From JAICJC01 sp963709425 (GTDB lineage Bacteria > Actinomycetota > Thermoleophilia > Gaiellales > JAICJC01), in NCBI GenBank assembly GCA_963709425.1, contig CAVPWG010000001.1, forward strand, positions 1 through 64,000: a stretch of DNA of 64,000 bases, read 5' to 3'. The translations under genes and the position numbers were made by a program. Below, in pieces: positions 60,805-64,000 of this stretch (positions are counted from its first letter, which is position 1; each line of letters starts with the position of its first letter). The notes under the pieces are model-generated. The model did no database searches and was not told the origin of the DNA. It saw only the letters and a program-made list of their open reading frames with translations.

Positions 60805-61287
60805 TCAGAACGTGAAGAACTTGCCGCCCGACGGCCAGTTCTTGCGGGTGCCGCCGTTCACGTGGTAGCCCCCGGAACCCTTGATGTAGAAGCCGCCGCT
60901 CGCCACCGCGCTCACACTCACCCCGCTGCCGTTCACCGAGAGCCACCAGACGGTGCTCGTCGAGAACCTGATGGTCTTGCTCGACTTGCACACCTGGATC
61001 GCCGGATTCGAGGGATCCTCGGTGGTCCTGCAGTTCTTCCCGCCGACCGTGATCGACCAGTCCCGATGGCCGTTGTGCGACTTGTCCTGGATCTTCACGG
61101 TGCCGCCCGTGATGCTCCCCCACTCGGCGCCGTTGCCGTTGACGTTCAAGGTGCCCTTCCCCGTGGCATCGAGCGAGCCGCAGTTCGACCCGCAGGAGTG
61201 CGCGAGCGCGGCAGGAGCCCCCAGAGCGACCTGGGGCAGCGTCAGACCCGCGAGCAGGCAGACGCCCAGAATTGCAAACCTCCGCAT
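60805..61287 (-). CDS. secreted glycine-rich beta protein
   Basis: A 160-residue exported protein. The signal peptide is FAILGVCLLAGLTLPQVALG. The mature part is beta-strand rich with many Gly, Ser, Thr and Asn residues (GKGTLNVNGNGAEWGSITGG, SGGFYIKGSGGYHVNGGTRK) and four Cys (HSCGSNCGS, GGKNCRTT, QVCKSS), suggesting a disulfide-stabilised beta-solenoid or adhesin. It is next to the two-component system on the same strand and may be its target. No family was recognised. Confidence 0.65.
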   Translation of the reverse strand: MRRFAILGVCLLAGLTLPQVALGAPAALAHSCGSNCGSLDATGKGTLNVNGNGAEWGSITGGTVKIQDKSHNGHRDWSITVGGKNCRTTEDPSNPAIQVCKSSKTIRFSTSTVWWLSVNGSGVSVSAVASGGFYIKGSGGYHVNGGTRKNWPSGGKFFTF

Positions 61288-61366
61288 ATGCTCATTGTCG
61301 GCGGAGACGCCAATTCCATCCAGAACCCGCCTGTAAGCCTTTTGTAAGGCCTTCAGGCTGGTCTGG

Positions 61367-62896
61367 CTACTTTGCAACCTCCACTGCCCGCGACTCGCGG
61401 ATCACGGTGACCTTGATCTGGCCGGGGTATTCGAGCTGCTCCTCGATCTCGCGGGCGATCTCGTGGCTCAGGAGGGCGGCGCCGTCGTCGTCGACGTCCT
61501 CCGGCTTCACCATGACCCGCACCTCGCGTCCGGCCTGCATGGCGTAGCAGCGCTCGACGCCGGGCTTCGCCGTCGCGATCTTCTCGAGCGCCTCGAGCCG
61601 CTTGATGTAGTGCTCGAGGCTCTCGCCGCGGCCTCCGGGCCGCGATGCTGAGACGGCGTCGGCCGCGATCACGAGCACCGCCTCGACCGTCTGCGGCTCC
61701 ACGTCGTAGTGGTGGGCCTCGATGGCGTGGCACACGCTCGGCGATTCGCGATACCGCTTCGCCATCTGGGCCGAGATCACCGCGTGCGGCCCCTCGACCT
61801 CGTGCGTCACGGCCTTCCCCAGGTCGTGCAGCAGCGCGGCCCGGCGGGCGGTCTTCTGGCTCGCGCCGAGCTCCGCCGCCATGATCGATGCCAGGTGGGC
61901 GCACTCGATGGAGTGCTTGAGGACGTTCTGGCCGTAGCTGGTGCGGTAGTGCAGGCGCCCGAGCGTCTTCACGAGCTCCGGGTGGAGGCCGTGGACGTTG
62001 GCCTCGAAACAGGCCTGCTCGCCGGCGTGCACGATCTGCTGCTCGATCTGGGCCTTGGACTGGTAGAAGGTCTCCTCGATCCGCGATGGATGGATGCGGC
62101 CGTCGGCGATCAGGGTCTCGATGGTGAGGCGGGCGATCTCGCGGCGGACGCCGTCGAAGGCGGACAGCACGACCGCCTGCGGGGTGTCGTCGATGATGAT
62201 GTCGACGCCCGTCAGGTTCTCGAGGGCGCGGATGTTGCGCCCTTCCCGGCCGATGATCCGACCCTTCAGGTCGTCGGAGGCGAGCTGAACGACCGACACC
62301 GTCGTCTCGGCCGTGTGCCCCGAGGCGGTGCGCTGGATCGCCACCGACAGGATGTTGCGGGCCCGCTTGTCGGACTCGAGGCGGGCCTCCTCCTCGATCC
62401 GCCGAACGAGCTTGGCCATGTCGGTGCGGCACTCCTCCTCGACCTTCGCCATCAGCGTGTCGCGGCCCTGGGAGGCGGTCATCCCGGCCACCTTCTCGAG
62501 CTCGGCGACCTGGGCGTCGCGGGCGGCCTTGAGCTCCTCCTGGAGCTGCTTGGCGTGTACCTCGCGGTCGGAGATGGACTGGTCACGGCGCGACAGCTCC
62601 TCGAGCGCCGACTCGAGCTGGCTCTGGCTCGACGCCATGCGCTCCTCGATCTTGATGATCTCCGCCCGCCGCTCGGCCAGATCGCGCTCCTGCTCGGTGC
62701 GTTGAGCCAGGAGCTCCTCGCGCGCCGTGACGCGCGCTTCCTTCACCTGGGCGTCCGCCTGGCGGCGGGCGTCCTCCAGGATCCGCTGTGCCTCCCGCTC
62801 GGCGTCGCCGATCCGGCCGCGTCTGCGACCATGCTCGACGAGGACGCCGGCGCACGCTCCCCCTGCGAGGGCGAGCGCGATCAGCAACGGCTCCAT
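61367..62896 (-). CDS. rny: ribonuclease Y
   Basis: A 509-residue membrane-bound endoribonuclease that starts mRNA decay. The order is an N-terminal membrane helix (PLLIALALAGGACAGVLVEH), a long coiled coil (about 25-190), a KH domain (LKGRIIGREGRNIRALENLT, GVDIIIDDTP) and an HD domain (RRAALLHDLGKAVTHEVEGP, IEAHHYDVEPQTVEAVL). The sequence has the usual length and all motifs. The recX and recA genes lie upstream on the same strand. Confidence 0.95.
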   Translation of the reverse strand: MEPLLIALALAGGACAGVLVEHGRRRGRIGDAEREAQRILEDARRQADAQVKEARVTAREELLAQRTEQERDLAERRAEIIKIEERMASSQSQLESALEELSRRDQSISDREVHAKQLQEELKAARDAQVAELEKVAGMTASQGRDTLMAKVEEECRTDMAKLVRRIEEEARLESDKRARNILSVAIQRTASGHTAETTVSVVQLASDDLKGRIIGREGRNIRALENLTGVDIIIDDTPQAVVLSAFDGVRREIARLTIETLIADGRIHPSRIEETFYQSKAQIEQQIVHAGEQACFEANVHGLHPELVKTLGRLHYRTSYGQNVLKHSIECAHLASIMAAELGASQKTARRAALLHDLGKAVTHEVEGPHAVISAQMAKRYRESPSVCHAIEAHHYDVEPQTVEAVLVIAADAVSASRPGGRGESLEHYIKRLEALEKIATAKPGVERCYAMQAGREVRVMVKPEDVDDDGAALLSHEIAREIEEQLEYPGQIKVTVIRESRAVEVAK

Positions 62897-63150
62897 CGCG
62901 TCTCCTTATGTACGTGCCGCCGAATCGGCGGCGGGGATCAGATCAGTCTGCCGACCCGGCCGCCGCCGTCCACCGGGGCGTGCCGAGGCTCGGGCCGCCT
63001 CCGCGGGCGGCGAAAGTTGGGCGCGAGCTGATCGAAGACGCGGTACCGGTGCATGTGACCCGCTCCAAGCGGGAGAAAGAACGACGACGCCGGCGAGGCC
63101 GGACTCATACGGATGGTAGTCGAGTGCCGTCCACAGCGGCAACGAGCGGG

Positions 63151-63756
63151 TCAGTCGAGGCTCGGGCGGGCCACGGCCGCTGCGACGGCGTCCGGGCCGA
63201 ATCCGCGCCGGGCCAGGAACCCGACCACCCGTCGGGCCGTGCGATCGTCGTACGGCGGCGGCCCGAACCGGCGGTGGGCGACGCGCTCGGCGTCGGGCCG
63301 TTCGTCGTCGGGCAGGGCGGCCAGCGCCTCGGCTGCCGCCGGGTCGTCGACCGCCAGCCGCGAGAGGTCGCCCGCCGTCCGTCGCCGGCCGTAGCCCCGG
63401 GCACGGCGGCTGTCGGCGACCGCCACGGCGAGCCGGCGGTCGTCCACCTGTCCGAGCTCGCGGAGCCGTTCGATGACGCCTGCAGCCGCGACATCGTCGA
63501 GACCCCACTCGCCCATGCGAGCCCGCAGCTCCGCGGCCGAGCGCGGCCGGCGTGCGATCAGCCGCAGGGCCCGGAGCTCGGCGGCGTCGAAGGCAGCCGC
63601 CCGCCGGAGCGCGTCGAGCCTGGCGGGGCCGAGCGGCGTCCCGGCGCCGAGCCGGTGCTCGACGACCCGCCGGTCGTGGATGCGCACCGTCTCTCCCGAG
63701 TCCAGCACGACATCCACGACAGCGTCGCCCGGCCGGCGGCGCCGGATGGCCGTCAC
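63151..63756 (-). CDS. recX: recombination regulator RecX
   Basis: A 201-residue RecA-binding protein. Three-helix repeats are visible: ALRLIARRPRSAAELRARMG, VIERLRELGQVDDRRLAVAV and RRVVGFLARRGFGPDAVAAA. It inhibits RecA filaments. The end is rich in Pro/Arg. GTG start at 63756, 20 bases after the recA stop, as in the common recA-recX operon. Confidence 0.88.
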   Translation of the reverse strand: MTAIRRRRPGDAVVDVVLDSGETVRIHDRRVVEHRLGAGTPLGPARLDALRRAAAFDAAELRALRLIARRPRSAAELRARMGEWGLDDVAAAGVIERLRELGQVDDRRLAVAVADSRRARGYGRRRTAGDLSRLAVDDPAAAEALAALPDDERPDAERVAHRRFGPPPYDDRTARRVVGFLARRGFGPDAVAAAVARPSLD

Positions 63757-63776
63757 GTGCGCCTCCGACCACGCGC

Positions 63777-64000
63777 CTACTCGACGGACGAGAGCGAGGC
63801 GCCGTTGGCCGACGCCGCAGCGTCGGACGGTGCACTGTCATCGGAGACCGGCATCTTGACCGGGCCGTCAGGCGCGGGCGTGCGCCTGGGGATGACCGCG
63901 TCGGGCAGCTGCTCCTGGATCGCATCGAGCAGCTTCGCAGTGACGTCAGTGTGCTCGACCAGGAACGCCTTGACGTTGGTCCGGCCCTGGCCGAGCCGCT
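63777..64000 (-). CDS. recA: recombinase RecA, 3' end only
   Basis: The last 73 codons of RecA on the minus strand, cut by the window edge. It begins RLGQGRTNVKAFLVEHTDVT, the conserved start of the C-terminal domain, then AIQEQLPDAVIPRRTPAP and a Ser/Ala-rich acidic tail ending ASLSSVE. RecA drives homologous recombination and the SOS response. The ATPase core lies outside the window. Confidence 0.93.
   Translation of the reverse strand, partial: RLGQGRTNVKAFLVEHTDVTAKLLDAIQEQLPDAVIPRRTPAPDGPVKMPVSDDSAPSDAAASANGASLSSVE

Noticed and set aside
62906..63925. 339-codon minus-strand ORF over recX
   Set aside because: Arg/Pro/Ala-rich shadow frame of recX and recA; no motif.
1..64000. CRISPR arrays, rRNA genes, replication origin
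   Set aside because: No regularly spaced repeats, rRNA sequence or DnaA-box clusters were seen on reading the window.

Overview
The window is very GC-rich with strong G/C at third codon positions. Its gene content is that of a Gram-positive-type, high-GC actinobacterium: MurT/GatD lipid II amidation, an FtsR-like MerR regulator beside an FHA protein, an RsiG-like anti-sigma protein, recA-recX-rny order, dapL-dapF, and GTG/TTG starts with GTGA/ATGA overlaps. The single-motif RsiG, the use of DapL and the Flp/Tad pilus operon suggest a deep-branching class such as Thermoleophilia. This placement is inference; no rRNA gene is present to confirm it.

The window has two parts. Positions 1 to about 17,000 are sparse accessory DNA. 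They hold a potassium-channel remnant, a STAS protein, three copies of a dispersed small-ORF repeat, a secreted metallophosphoesterase, a phage-like helix-turn-helix/terminase-like module, two decayed serine recombinases, and several genes each broken by one to three frame changes. Two tRNA-Pro-like 3' fragments lie about 5 kb apart. Between them are an HtrA-type protease, two divergent Flp pilins, an HNH remnant and a membrane-anchored peptidoglycan-binding protein. TatA, a frameshifted DUF2339 membrane protein and an MMPL transporter lead into the second part.

From about 19,000 to the end the chromosome is dense and mostly intact. One block (21.7-33.6 kb) carries a CDP-alcohol phosphatidyltransferase, a sugar-nucleotide enzyme with a degenerate mutase domain, RsiG-like, FHA and FtsR-like regulators, apt, and three c-di-GMP genes: an active-looking GGDEF with I-site, an HD-GYP, and a GGDEF with a lost active site but an intact I-site. 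A complete Tad export/assembly operon follows (33.7-42.4 kb, minus strand), including a VWA-TadB fusion, with a NarL-type regulator upstream. The Flp pilins themselves lie 20 kb away and no prepilin peptidase is in the window.

The remainder holds a flippase-like membrane protein, a primary-type sigma factor, a homing-endonuclease-associated-repeat protein, murT-gatD, and a long overlapping minus-strand operon (miaB-miaA-membrane protein-dapF-dapL-hflX-dut-nudix-HAD, 56.4 to 48.8 kb). After these come a macrodomain protein, a two-component system, rny, recX and the 3' end of recA. The most unusual items are the c-di-GMP/RsiG/Tad neighbourhood, the VWA-TadB fusion, a DapF with both catalytic cysteines replaced by serine, a structured 108-nt element between the FHA and ftsR-like genes, and the structured non-coding region at 30.8-31.45 kb. 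No CRISPR array, rRNA or intact tRNA was seen.
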